Source: Batrachochytrium dendrobatidis JAM81
Taxonomy: Eukaryota > Chytridiomycota > Chytridiomycetes > Rhizophydiales
Assembly (NCBI RefSeq): GCF_000203795.2
Contig: NW_006281108.1
Span: 563,868-627,867, forward strand
Length of the DNA stretch: 64,000 nucleotides
Direction of reading: 5' to 3'
In this document: positions 21,632-32,976 of the stretch, in pieces
Numbering within the stretch: position 1 is the first letter of the stretch
Layout: each line of letters starts with the position of its first letter
The notes under the pieces: generated by a model
Databases searched by the model: none
Seen by the model: only the letters and a program-made list of their open reading frames with translations
Told to the model about the DNA's origin: nothing
Program-made: the position numbers and the translations under genes

Positions 21632-23155
21632 TGCATTGGGTTATGTAGATTGTCATATACATTTATATTGCATTATGTCAATACGACGTTGTTTTGAATA
21701 CGACTGTAAAATAAACTTGGGTGTTAAACCACAAGATTATCTCATGCAAGCAAACCATACGAGTGTATTTTGGCAGTGCTACAAGTTTGTTGACCAACTC
21801 ATGTATGGCAGTATCAGCACAAACTCGACTGATCCAACAGCCATGTATACACATTGTTGTCAGTTACATCGAGTGTTTGTCCAAATAGGTCGATTCAAAT
21901 GGGTTGCATATAACCGACCAATCCAGCATTCATACATTGTCAAACAACCATAATGCACAATACCACCAAGTGTGCAATTATACCTGCACCGATCAGTCGT
22001 TGCACAGTATGCATCAGTCAATGTCAAACATATGTGTGTCTGCAACTAAATTGCAGTCCATGACACATCCACACGATCCAACATGACAAATCATGTATCA
22101 TGAGTCCGAGATTGATCAAAAACATGATCATGGTAAACACAGCATGTTGTTGCATATCAGACTCGATATATCGAGTGACAGTTGCACACTGGCTGATGGT
22201 GCACAGCGTATCAGTCACAATACATGCACGGTATTGCATTGCAGTCATTGGATGACAGTCGTTTGCAATGTGATACCGATCGACATACATCAGCATGGTG
22301 TGATGTGACCATAATCATGGTGGAATGTATTGGAGTTGACATTGTGAGTTGACAATCGATACACCATGCACATGACTGGAACATATATATTCGAATGTGG
22401 TTTGGTTTGTGTCATATTGATCATGCAATCACATCGGTGCAACGAGTGAGTGAGCTGATGGCGATCTGAACCCATTTCAACAACAAGGGGTTGACAGTCA
22501 TGGATTTGCTGCATTCAATGTGTGTCGCACACCGTTGTTGACTGTTGACTGTGTATGCAGATCAAGTCATCACCAACCAGATCCAGTGCATACATGATCA
22601 TTAATAGAATGACTGCCAAGAATATTCGTGTCCGAAAGTTGATTGTGAGTTGGTGGTTTGCAAGAATTGAACACAACCAACATGGTATTGGATACAGCAA
22701 CCTGATTATAGTTCAAACATATGGTGTGATACAGTGGTTTGTGAAATACAACATCCAGATATTTGTAGTGTTGAACATGACGAATATGTTGTTCGTGTAG
22801 CATCATATCAATTGGTAATTTGAAATCAAAGTATTGACCAACGCTTTGCAAGTATTAATGACTGAATCAAAAAGCATAATGGTTCCAAAGAGTCGCTTGC
22901 AGCATGTCAAGCAATATCATATCGACACGATACACACATGCATGCCAACATCATCAATGTGTACAACTATGCAATATACAATCAACTGTATTGTATTGGA
23001 AATACAAGTGTCAATGTACAATATGATACCATACCAACCAAAACCGTGTACAATGATCAGATATAATGCATGCACATACAAATTTATTGTATTTTATTGT
23101 ATTCAAGCAAAAATACAATGAACTCGACTGAAACCAGTTCAGATTAGCAATCAAA
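21632..23155. other. CA/TG-rich, homopolymer-poor intergenic DNA
   Basis: 1.5 kb without a convincing gene. The DNA is strikingly even, rich in CA, TG, ATG, CAT, TTG and CAA words, with few A or T runs over four and few AGG/CCT or GGG/CCC words. Short open frames occur in every phase as a by-product. The first 150 bp match the repeat at 18170-18330. Confidence 0.5.
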
Positions 23156-24163
23156 TCAATCGTCTGATTCATCAGATGAATTGTCCGAATCAGATGGGTC
23201 GTTTAAATCAGATGGGTCGTTCAAATCAGATGGGTCGTTCAAATCAGATGAATCGTCCGAATCAGATTGACTCGAAAATGATTTGGAAGTGTTCTGTGCA
23301 CAAGATCCAGAAAAAAAACCCCATGCACTAGAAAAAAGTCGAGAAAAGATTCCCTGCGTACTGGATAATGTTTGAATGGACTGATCTGTTGGCGTTTCAT
23401 TCGATGACGAGGGCAAACTTTCGTGGTGTTGTGGTTGATCCTGGATTCCACTAGTAGATGCTTGCTCGGATCCTGACTGTTGGCTTGGCACAGAACTGCG
23501 AAATGAGTTGACGAGTTCCATAAACCTGGGATCTGATTCCAAAAGTTTCATGTAGTAGTCAACTGGTTGATTCAGATTTTTCCCAAACAGGTGCTCCACA
23601 AGTAGTGATTTTATTCCAGTCAATTTCCAATCCATATGACGACATTTGGAGTTTGAATGCTTTTTTACAAGGTCGATAAGAATTCTTGCTTGTTTGTCAA
23701 ACTCAACTTCAACCATCTTGAATATATCCCTATGCCTTGGAAGACCACTCTTCTGATATTTATCTAAAGACTTGTAATATTTTTCACGTAGCTGGCTTAT
23801 TATCATTTCCTGGCCCTGTTTTTGAATCTGTAGCATGTCATGCATTATCTTTGCATTGTCATAATCTTTCCCCGTCTTTGCGTATTCTTTAATCAAATCT
23901 AGAACCTCTTTTGAAAATTTACTAAAATCAATTGAAGCTGTGACTTGTGCGCTGGGAATGTCCGTTGAGGTGCTAAATTCAGCATTTGTAGTCGAACTGG
24001 GAATGTCCGTTGAGGTGCTATATTCAGCATTTGTAGTCGAACTGGGAATGCCGGTTGAAGTGCTATACTCAGCATTTGTAGTCGAACTGGGAAGAATTGG
24101 ATTGGCTGTAGTAACCGAGCAAGCGACTAAAACTGATGCCAATACAGCGATTGATAATTTCAT
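23156..24163 (-). CDS. Secreted protein with MKLS-type signal peptide, threonine/serine repeats and acidic tail
   Basis: A single exon gives 335 residues from the ATG at 24163. A further upstream in-frame TTG is not needed. The signal peptide MKLSIAVLASVLVACSVT is followed by NPILPSSTTNAE, almost the same opening as the proteins at 31442 and 36864. Three tandem copies of a 15-16 residue unit (STTNAEYSTSTDIPS; 48 bp in DNA, about 23955-24095) follow. Then come a helical middle with a few cysteines and a C-terminal SDLNDP repeat with a strongly acidic end. No known domain was recognised. Families of this style are secreted, lineage-specific candidates for host or matrix interaction in Batrachochytrium (recalled, not searched). 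Confidence 0.82.
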   Translation of the reverse strand: MKLSIAVLASVLVACSVTTANPILPSSTTNAEYSTSTGIPSSTTNAEYSTSTDIPSSTTNAEFSTSTDIPSAQVTASIDFSKFSKEVLDLIKEYAKTGKDYDNAKIMHDMLQIQKQGQEMIISQLREKYYKSLDKYQKSGLPRHRDIFKMVEVEFDKQARILIDLVKKHSNSKCRHMDWKLTGIKSLLVEHLFGKNLNQPVDYYMKLLESDPRFMELVNSFRSSVPSQQSGSEQASTSGIQDQPQHHESLPSSSNETPTDQSIQTLSSTQGIFSRLFSSAWGFFSGSCAQNTSKSFSSQSDSDDSSDLNDPSDLNDPSDLNDPSDSDNSSDESDD

Positions 24164-24310
24164 TTTACTGATTTGCTTAAACAAGTTGTGAACGATTGTC
24201 GTTCAACACGTTGGGTTTAGATTGTATTTATATCTATTGTTGGATGGGTAGTATTAGTGTGCTTTTTGAATGACCGTCCTAAGGGACTAGTGTTGTTATC
24301 AATTTTAAAC
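24164..24310 (-). promoter_or_regulatory. Conserved promoter of the MKLS secreted family (copy 1)
   Basis: On the minus strand a TATAAATA box (24232-24225) lies 62 nt before the ATG. The leader AACGTGTTGAACGACAATC, CACAACTTGTTTAAG and AGTAAAATG matches the other two members. A further block, CCTTAGGACGGTCATTCAA (24295-24276), is shared base for base with 31319-31337 upstream of the second member. Confidence 0.65.
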
Positions 24311-24358
24311 TTTAAAGGGACATTCCTTTATGAGGGTTTGTAATCTTGATTAAACCGC

Positions 24359-24860
24359 TGTTTGTGTATTCAGGTATCGTATGGGTAGTTGATTATGCAG
24401 TTTCACTCTTTTATACCCTAAAAACGGCTGGTGAATCAAAACACAGTCGGGTACATATTCAGAATAGTATTACATAGCTATATGTAATGACTTTGACATT
24501 CAGCTATTAGCTGATTACCAATGTGTTGTAATATTTTATGCCTTTCAAAATGGCAAGTGATTGGCATGATTCAATATGTCGTGGTTTAGTAATCACTTTG
24601 ATTAAGCTCGACACAATCAATCATCACTGCACATTACTCGGTAATTCAATCAATCAACTGAATCAATCCAATGCAGTCCATGTTGCAGCCACAATGTCAC
24701 GTTGATGATCAGTGACTTGCAACTGTTGTGTTGGCATTTCATGTTGTGTGCTATTATATCAACATCGATTATCACTATATAGTTGTATCAACCACACATT
24801 ATGATCATATGTCATGGTTGACTCGTATTCTGGATTGATGCATTCATTCCACTCCATTAC
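24359..24860 (+). repeat. Duplicated upstream flank, partner of 37404-37905
   Basis: About 500 bp align end to end by eye with 37404-37905 at an estimated 80-85 percent identity (shared GTTGATTATGCAGTTT, GACTTGCAACTGTTGTGTTG and ATATGTCATGGTTGACTCGT). Both copies lie upstream of a minus-strand MKLS secreted gene, so gene plus flank were duplicated together. Confidence 0.7.
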
Positions 24861-25163
24861 ATTGTATCACTCGAGCAACTCGTTGTATGACTCATTGTAT
24901 ATACACTGCAATTTGATCCAGTCACTCAACATTACAACATTGTTGAGCATCAATCAACAACTGCAATCGATATCAAACTACCGTGTACAATCAATTGCAG
25001 TCCACACCAGTTATAGTTGATGGCAAATGTCACAGTGTATGTTGATGGTGTTGCATTCGAGTGCATGTCAACCACACACAACTGGTACATGCATGACCAA
25101 TGACGACACTTGACGACTGCAACGATTGATACCAACCATATCGAGTGAGTTGATATATTGCAT

Positions 25164-25925
25164 TGACATTGGATGCGCGATATGATATACTGTTGCAAGT
25201 ATATGATGGTTCACACTTTGTTAGTATGTTTGATCATATTGCACCAATTGACCAGTATACGATCACTGGATACATTGCATGTTGATATTTATCACTGCAA
25301 GTATATATTGATGATAGTCGTATTGATACAGCCAACACAAACATGTCAACCATGTAAATCTGTTGCATGCATAGGGTCACTTACAATACTACTTGATTAT
25401 CAATGTCAATGACGTGTCGGACATACTATCCAATGGTTTCAATATACATAGTTTGTAGTTGGACACGATCGGTATTTGTATACACATGCTGTAGTTGTAT
25501 GCATTGCACTTGCCGAGTTGTGGATTGTGCATTTGTTGGATGCAACTGTTGATATTGATTGGGACGACGATCGATGTTTCCGGTTGTGGTTGTAGTGTAT
25601 GCTATATCATCAAATGACATGTTATGTGATCATACTGCATACATTACACTAGACAGCAGACTACATGCAAATGATTGATACTGATCATTGCAAGTACACA
25701 ACAATGTGACAAGTGACTGTCAAATCAAATATGGTTGATATGTTGAATTATGGACAGATTTGTTGTATATACTGGATGTGGATGTGAATACAAAACATCG
25801 GCTGATACATATCGTACCATTCAAGACCAAAACAATGTGATGTGACGTCCAATGTCAGTTTGTAGCATGTCAATGGAATATGTGCGAATATGTGCGAATA
25901 TTAAACATGGGTTTGTGAATACTTT
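25164..25925 (+). repeat. Direct segmental duplication, partner of 35081-35842
   Basis: About 762 bp are nearly identical to 35081-35842 at a constant offset of 9917 bases, so there are no net indels. Only a handful of substitutions are visible, near 25450-25600 and at the right end. The segment carries no convincing gene; a 79-codon frame inside it is conserved only because the DNA is. Confidence 0.88.
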
Positions 25926-26143
25926 CAGATTTGAAGATCGTGAACATATGATGGCATATTGATGGTTGTCATTATTGGCAAGTGTGTTGCAGTTGATTGA
26001 AGATACGAAAGAATGGATCAATATTCGATTATGTTGTTTATTAACAAGGAAGTGAGTGTGTTTATAAAATAGGAGACAAGAAAGTCATGTGAATTCCAGT
26101 TCAAACGTCATTGTTGATGGTTTTTGATTGTTAAACTATTCAG

Positions 26144-26232
26144 AAATGTCTCACATTCACACACTACTAATGTCTCACACAATGCAAGTCAACACTCTCA
26201 CACTAGTAATGTCTCACATTAATGAGACATTA
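26144..26232. promoter_or_regulatory. Repeated AATGTCTCACA motif and hairpin upstream of the CRN gene
   Basis: AATGTCTCACA occurs at 26144 and 26169, and AATGTCTCA again at 26208. The last forms a 10-bp perfect inverted repeat with TGAGACATTA (26207-26232, 6-bp spacer). It lies 157-245 bp before the CRN start. It could be a regulator binding site or a remnant repeat. Confidence 0.4.
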
Positions 26233-26388
26233 ATTCTGGTGTAAATTTGACTAATTTCCAAATATTTAAATCGTGTGAATTGTCTTGAAATATCCCAAAA
26301 TTTTGTTATTTTGACTCGATTAAAAAGTCGATTTTTGTTTTACAATTTGACAAATAAATTGCTTTTTTACTCTTTTTCTTTTCATAAA

Positions 26389-28082
26389 ATGCCAAAACGA
26401 TTCCTCAATGTTGAATATGGCACTATTTCTACTGAAATCGATGTGACTGACTTTGAAGACCCGAGTGACGTTCAGGATGCTATCAAAGCAGAGTATGGTC
26501 CTGCTATGGCTGACATTGATGCTCCTCAACTGCAACTCTACACCAACAGTAACAAGGACCAACTAATCAACACCTGAGCCTTATTCAACTCCCTTCCTCA
26601 AGAATACTTTACTCAAGATGGTTCTTGTGTTGTCATTGGTGTTTACCCTCCACCTTCAAGACAACCTACTCAAACTGACCTAGTTCCAACATCTGCAGCA
26701 GCCTCACCCGCACTACTGGATTTTTGGACTGCTTTCACAAACTACCCTAACCCTCTTGAAGGAAACACTGTTGTCCAACTTCCAGCAGACGTATTCATCC
26801 TTGGAAACCATTCAATTGGATCATCCATTTACATCCGTCCTTGTTATCCTAAACTTTTTGAAAAATCACTATCTATTGTGCAATCTGCTGATATACGTCA
26901 TTTGATCATCCTTGGAAATCTTGGAATTGGCAAGACATATTTTGGTTACTTTTTGCTGTTGCATCTTGCTCGCTCTGGTGCTACAGTCGTGTATGAGAGT
27001 GGAGTTGATCAAAAAAGATATCTGCTTACTCCCAATGGTTATTCGAAGGAGGAAAGCATGCTTTTTGGCAAATCTTGGATTCCTCGTCAACATTCTACAT
27101 TGTTGATGGCTCGGCACCTGTTGATGTTGATGCCAAGACCATTCTTGTTACTTTACCTCGTTGGGAAATTTGGCATCGGTTTTGCAAGGGGTCCTGCGAC
27201 ATTCGGTATATGCCAGTGTGGTCAAAAGAAGAATTGCATTCCTGTCGCTCAATGCTGTTTCCTACAGTCCCACAAGAATTGGTACAAAGTCTGTATTTGA
27301 AGTGGGGAGGAATTGCTCGTTATGTTCTTAAATATGCATTGGTAAAAGAACAACAGGATTTTCTCGACAAAGCTTTAAATATTTCCAATATCGATTCAGT
27401 TGTCAAGTCTTTTGGTAAATATGGTGAAAACCTAGACGCTTCAAGTTGTTTGATTCATAGATCAGTCAAGGATGGCTTCCACAGTGGTCCTTATCAGTTT
27501 GCTTTTGACTATGTGGTTGATGAAATTTACAACCGTGTCTATGCCAGAGACCGAGATCATCTTATCAGATTTGTTTCTGTTACTCGAGAAATTGGTGAAA
27601 CTGGTCAACTTAATAGGGAATTATTCAAAAAGCACGCTCATACAGTCATCGCTAAAGGTGGTTCATTCAAGATTCGTGATTTACGTACCAAGCTGGAGTC
27701 TACACTTCAACTGCCGATGGATCTTAGTACTTTGTTATTGTCCAACAATTCTCAAGTTCAAGACGCAACGAATTGCTATTTCCGTCCCATTAGCAATATT
27801 TTTGAATCTGTTGATTCGTTCATCAAGCCAAATCTACTTTTCCAAATGACCGGTGCCAAAGATCATCCTTGCAAACAGACTGGGATTTGTGGTGTTTTGG
27901 AAATACTTGGTAATCCGTCAAAACCAGAACTGTATTTTGTTGTACCTCCTGATCGTTTTGCCTGTTTTACACGCCAAAGCTACCACGGAACAGATGGTCA
28001 AGTGTTGTCACAAAACGATACTATTGCGAGTGTTAAGAAGTTGACTCGATTTGTTTTGACGTTTAAACCATCTCATCAATAA
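26389..28082 (+). pseudogene. Crinkler (CRN)-type effector gene, broken by a stop and a frameshift
   Basis: The start MPKRFLNVEYGTISTEIDVT and the following EDPSDVQDAIKAEYGPA are the header typical of chytrid Crinklers. An in-frame TGA at 26575-26577 ends the frame after 62 codons. The same frame then continues with CRN-like sequence, including a P-loop (LGNLGIGKT, near 26933), up to about 27070. There the conserved reading moves to another frame, which stays open to 28082. CRN proteins known from oomycetes and chytrids combine a targeting header with P-loop NTPase and nuclease-like C-terminal modules. No intron borders explain either break. The copy is probably non-functional. Sequencing error, or use of the internal segment alone, remains possible. 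Confidence 0.75.
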
Positions 28083-28429
28083 GGTATGTAGACTAGAATT
28101 AATGATTTTTATTGGCTGCATAACGCTAATCCTAACTCTGTTTCTCGACCTCGTTCTACACAACACACGGCGTTTGATTTCTTAAAGGTGAATAATATCG
28201 TATGGGTTCCATTGGACAACAAACCTCACTTTGTGGAAATGACCACTTTCATTGTCAGGAACTTCCCAATCGTGTAATTTAATCGCTTTGGTTTTGAAAC
28301 CTATAGTTTCTTGTAAATAATTGCATATCTCAAGACTGTTTTTCACCATACAGTTTTGAAACTAATATTTTGATTCAAGAACAAACTGCATTTTCCTTTT
28401 TCTTTTGCAAATAAAAGTTGTTTTGTTGC

Positions 28430-28952
28430 TTACAATTATGATCAATCAATTGACTGCCAAACTGTACAGCAGTTTGGTTGACATTGGATTTGTCCGATCA
28501 ATAGTCTCGGGTTTCAAACTTGAATCAAACTCCCAGCTGACGAAACACTGCAGGGATTGTTACAAGCACAAAAGCAGCTGTTTCAAGAGATGCTGGTATT
28601 ATACAAGGAGTACCAGAAAGTATACTCTTACAAAGAATTGTTTGCAACTGGATTGAATCAAATAGCCATACGTGATAAACAGCGGGTTGATTCTGGTTTT
28701 ATTCCCAATCAATGGTATTGAAAAAAACAACCGAGGATGAGCCAGGACCAAGAGTTGGAGGCTAGACACAATTATGAATGGAATATGCTAGAGTATCAAA
28801 AAGATGATCAAAGAAAGCGTGAAATTCAACAGATCAGCAATGATGTCCAAATGCATAGTGTAATCAAGCAGATTTGAATCCATTTTGGCATTGCAAGACA
28901 CAATATCACATTTGGAAGAGTTGATTGGAAATATAAAGACTCGTACTCGATA
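28430..28952 (+). pseudogene. Remnant of a decayed coding sequence (glutamine/glutamate-rich, coiled-coil-like)
   Basis: Protein-like segments follow one another in different frames. First a frame starts at 28439 (MINQLTAKLYSSLV). Then, from about 28545, comes LQGLLQAQKQLFQEMLVLYK to a TGA at 28720. Next is a run from 28738 (MSQDQELEARHNYEWNMLEY) to a TGA near 28878, and finally LALQDTISHLEEL to about 28952. The order and helical character suggest one ancestral gene broken by at least two frameshifts. I do not recognise the family. Confidence 0.4.
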
Positions 28953-31310
28953 AACACGTACTTGTCAATGGTTTGATTTTATACTCTATCATTCTTACAA
29001 CAAGACCCAGCTAAACCCAGTCTGATGTGTATATTAACACTTAGTACTGGTTAAAAACTACCCATTGTATCCAATTCGAGGCATCAAGTATGAGTCTGGC
29101 ACAAATAGCTCGTATTTATTATGAATTACAAGCAAAGCTATTGACTATTCTACCCTAATACTTTTGACTTGAATTCCTTTCTGCGAATAATTTATGTTTT
29201 GACAACTTTGTACATGATTTAGCAGTAAGTGTCGGTTAAAAAGCTGGTATCATCGGGTGTTCTATCTATACTACTTTCAATCGATCGAATGTCAATATGT
29301 TTGTACAACAGTTTGGTACAACTGACTGTCCATGGATTATTATCACATGGGTCAATACTGACCTGATTTGCGATATTCAGTGTTGTTGGAATATCAACAC
29401 AACATCAACACCAAACATCAGATTGACACTGCACGTTGATGTTGATGAATGCAACATGAATATTGAAACAATGCATCATAATGCGTACAAGTCGCAGATT
29501 GCAGTTCAAACTCAATGCAAAGTGCACATTGTTACAGTTTGGTCATGAACAAAGCGATACGCACAATGTGCAGTTCATGTCTACGACTCGACTGATTGGT
29601 AGACAACGACCATTTGCATTGTTGAACAGTAAACTGAACAGTAAATGACCATCAAACGCATGGCTTGGTATCGACATTCAAGCAATCACCATGATTGTAA
29701 TATTTGCAAGTTTCCCACAAGTTGTTTACAAACGACCATCAATTGACAATGACATGCATGTGCATGTGCATGGTTGACTATACAATATACTACATGAACC
29801 AATATTACTGACTGAATACAAGTCACAACTGCAAGTATCCATGTGGCAATGAACTGACATTGGTGTTGATATCGAATTGATTGACTAATCGATCATCATC
29901 AATTGCATCAGTGATTGGTATATGCAGCTGATATACACCATGTCCGAGTTTGATACATGTCGATATATGCGTGTCAATCAGCAATGCATATTTGTGGTCA
30001 TTACAGTCGAATGTGAGTCGAGTCGATCATTAAACCAACAAATCAATGATTGCAGTCTAAATGTGGTGCGATTTGATGCAACATGACAATATATTATCCA
30101 GCAGGTTCAACATACACAACACCGATATCCAATACATCACACATGAATACAATGCATATACAAGCAGTAGCAATGACCAACTCAAACCAACAGTGACAGA
30201 GTTACTCATCAACATATACTCGATTATCAGTCGAGTCTGCATATATCAACTAGTTGCAACACGTCATAATCAATGTGGATTGTATTGTTCACCAATCGAT
30301 CATGACAGCTAATCAATACCAATCATGTAGTCAATACAATCACCAACATATCGATGCTTGTTGATTGGCGGTTACAACTCGTCAATTGCATCCAATGTTA
30401 CAGGTGATGCACATCTGATTACTGCAAATCAACAACTTGTCAAGCATATCATAGTGTGTATTGCCAACGGACCATGCAATTACAAATCAATGTATACGTG
30501 ATCAGCATTTGATATTTGATGGTGATGAACCAACCATGATTGATTGTATCATGTAACTAATACAGTTGCATTGTCTGGTATGTATGATCGACCCAGTCAT
30601 GTCAAACAGTAACTAATGTGTGTATATCAAGTTTGAGTTGCATGGACACATCAAGGTGTTTGATAACGAGTCCAACGTGATGATACAAACCCAATATTAT
30701 ATGAATATCCAAGTTGATGAATCAAGTCGAGGTTTGCAAAGTGTCAATGTCAGGTCAATCAAACGAACCAGTCAACCATTATATTGTGACTAGTGATGGC
30801 ACGGTTTGAATGTCAACGAGTTGAACAGTCGACAATATTGGATGATTGTGATTTGGTCAAACTGCAACACTTGCATACCACTGAATTGGTTTGATGTGTG
30901 TGGTGTAAGCAGTATGCATAAACTCGTTGATATCATGGACTATAACCAATATACACCACACATATACAGTGGTAAACATCAACGTGTGGTGTGTCCAGTG
31001 ATCGTATATTGGTCGATTGGTGCAATATGATCATGTCACATACTATTATATTGGTGACAATGTGTTGTTGAACAGATGAGGTCCAGAGTGTTTGCAACAT
31101 AAATGGAGTGGATGTACAGCATTTATTGTGTACCATCATGTAATGATATCACCTGTAATATATTGTGTAGCGGCATTATAGTGCGACAATATACTCTGGT
31201 CACTAACCCTGATATCAGGGTTTAAATCAAGCAATGGGCAATTGTATAAAGGGGATCCCTTTAAAGTTATGTTGACATTCATAACAGCAAATCAATGCTA
31301 ACCCCGACAA
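28953..31310. other. Long CA/TG-rich gene-poor tract
   Basis: About 2.3 kb with the same even, homopolymer-poor composition as 21.6-23.1 kb. Open frames up to about 80 codons occur in all phases without protein-like character. No RNA gene or intact mobile element was found. Confidence 0.45.
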
Positions 31311-31441
31311 CACAAATCCCTTAGGACGGTCATTCAAGGAATATGCTTTTAATATTATCAATCTAATAATGTATACAAATACGACACCAAACCGACGTAT
31401 TGAGCAACAATCATTACAACTTGCCTAACCAAACCAATACA
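31311..31441 (+). promoter_or_regulatory. Conserved promoter of the MKLS secreted family (copy 2)
   Basis: CCTTAGGACGGTCATTCAA (31319-31337), a TATACAAAT box near 31373 and the block CGACACCAAACCGACG (31382 onward) precede the ATG. The last block and CAATCATTACAACTTGC recur in the same order upstream of the gene at 36864. Confidence 0.65.
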
Positions 31442-32047
31442 ATGAAACTATCAATTGCCGTACTGTCATCAATCCTTGCTGTCTGTTCGGTTACGATTGC
31501 CAATCCAGTTGATCCCAGTTCGACCATGAGTGCTGAAGCTAGCACTCCGACAGCCTCTTCAAGCGGAGCTTCAGCTGGTGAAGTTCTCCGTGCGCTTTCT
31601 CCTAGCACAAATGTACTTGGGGGATATTGCGATCGACTCGATACTACTGAACTGTCGTTGATGGAAGAAATTGCAAAAGCTCGGGTTAAATCTGTAAAAG
31701 CGTTTAAACTACTTGAAGATAGACGTTTTGAGCTTGTTATTCAAACAGGACTGCTTACTAAAGAGAGGGAAGACCTCGAAAATATGATTCAAGCTCCGAG
31801 TCGGAAATTGAGTTCTGCTCAAGACAACTATGAGGAGTCTCGTCAACGTTGTATAAGACTTCAATATACTGTAGAGGATTACGTTTCGAGACTTTCGGAT
31901 AGGACGGAGGAAAGTAAAGAGTTGGCAAAAAAACTTACAAGCCATTCTTCGTTTGGAGTAACACCGGATGGTGATGATGGTCAACCAAAATCATTTTACG
32001 TATATCAGGATTGCTTCAAGTATTTCTACAATCGCTTATCACAGTGA
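31442..32047 (+). CDS. Small secreted protein, MKLS family
   Basis: A single exon gives 201 residues. The signal peptide MKLSIAVLSSILAVCSVTIA is followed by NPVDPSSTMSAE, then a serine/threonine/alanine-rich segment and a highly charged, helical, probably coiled-coil region (about residues 65-170). A short C-terminus contains a cysteine flanked by aromatics (YQDCFKYFYNRLSQ). The paralogue at 36864 shares the opening, the length and the tail pattern (FMKCFGVFYDGSSQ), but the middle is barely alignable. No enzymatic domain is visible. The role is unknown; secretion and lineage-specificity make it an effector-like candidate. Confidence 0.82.
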   Translation: MKLSIAVLSSILAVCSVTIANPVDPSSTMSAEASTPTASSSGASAGEVLRALSPSTNVLGGYCDRLDTTELSLMEEIAKARVKSVKAFKLLEDRRFELVIQTGLLTKEREDLENMIQAPSRKLSSAQDNYEESRQRCIRLQYTVEDYVSRLSDRTEESKELAKKLTSHSSFGVTPDGDDGQPKSFYVYQDCFKYFYNRLSQ

Positions 32048-32570
32048 TTGCCACAATTCGAGCATGGTGCAACTTTCCAAGATTCTGGTGTTCAACAACA
32101 ACCTTCTCAATCATAGACTCGTCATATTGTTGCAACTCAAAATGGACCATCATCCAGGATATGTTGTAATGCAGCGTATATTGCATGTTGGTTTAATTGT
32201 CATTTGTCATATACTCGATGTCGTTCATTCAATAAACATCCTGTATTGCCAAACCATAGTGTATTATATTTATGGTTTGATCATATTGCACCAATCAATT
32301 ACCATGCATTGTATTGATTACTGCAGTGTCATTGCTGAATCCATGCGATTGTGTATATTTGTCATTTGGGGTTACCAGTCAACCCATTCCATTTGACACC
32401 AACTCATTGGTACCACTGGACTATTTGATCCAAATGATACGAATGATCCGGTTGGTTTTGATAATTTGACAGTATCCACAAACCCATGTTTAATATTCGC
32501 ACATATTCGCACATATTCCATTGACATACTACAGACTGACATTGAACGTCACATCACATTGTTTTTATTA
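32048..32570 (+). repeat. Inverted duplication, partner of 36261-35750
   Basis: From the stop codon of the 31442 gene onward, about 520 bp match the reverse complement of 36261-35750 closely (shared AGATTCTGGTGTTCAACAAC, AATGGACCATCATCCAGGAT). Each copy is the 3' flank of an MKLS secreted gene. The outer 90 bp are also present at 25833-25925. Confidence 0.82.
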
Positions 32571-32976
32571 ATGAGTATAGGTTTTTATTGTAAAAGTAAA
32601 ACAAACTGAAAGATACGAGTCTTTCAATATGTATAATGTAATGTAATTTGCTGCTATACAAAAGATTGGTCAAAAGAGAGCTTGGACGATAATCAGGAAG
32701 TTGTCAAATGAGTTGAATCAACAAAATAGATATGAGATTAATAAATAGTTTCAGAGTTATTTGAGAGACTATTTTTATTTGATCTTGGATAAATTAGGGA
32801 GTGTGCAATGCAAGTACTAGTGCTTGCTTGTTAATGATTAAAGCTTAGAGATATCCTGCTTGGGTATTACAACAGATACACACTAATCATTTGAACTGTA
32901 CGTAAACGGTCAATGTCGGATTGCTTTAACATCAGAAAGTTTAAATTTATTCAAAATCAAATTTATTGGCACATCA

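Noticed and set aside
22555..23121. Several 80-95 codon frames in the CA/TG-rich tract
   Set aside because: Homopolymer-poor DNA gives long open frames by chance in all phases. No start context, domains or conservation are visible.
25173..25412. 79-codon frame repeated identically at 35090-35329
   Set aside because: The identity follows from the 762-bp DNA duplication. The translation is poor in protein-like features and there is no promoter or signal peptide.
25880..25905. Short tandem TGTGCGAATA units, possible CRISPR-like or satellite repeat
   Set aside because: Only two adjacent units without spacers, repeated elsewhere solely through segmental duplication.
31968..32396. 142-codon frame after the 31442 gene, similar to a minus-strand frame at 35914-36261
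   Set aside because: The shared peptide reflects the inverted DNA duplication of the 3' flanks. Both frames overlap the end of secreted genes or lack a start context.
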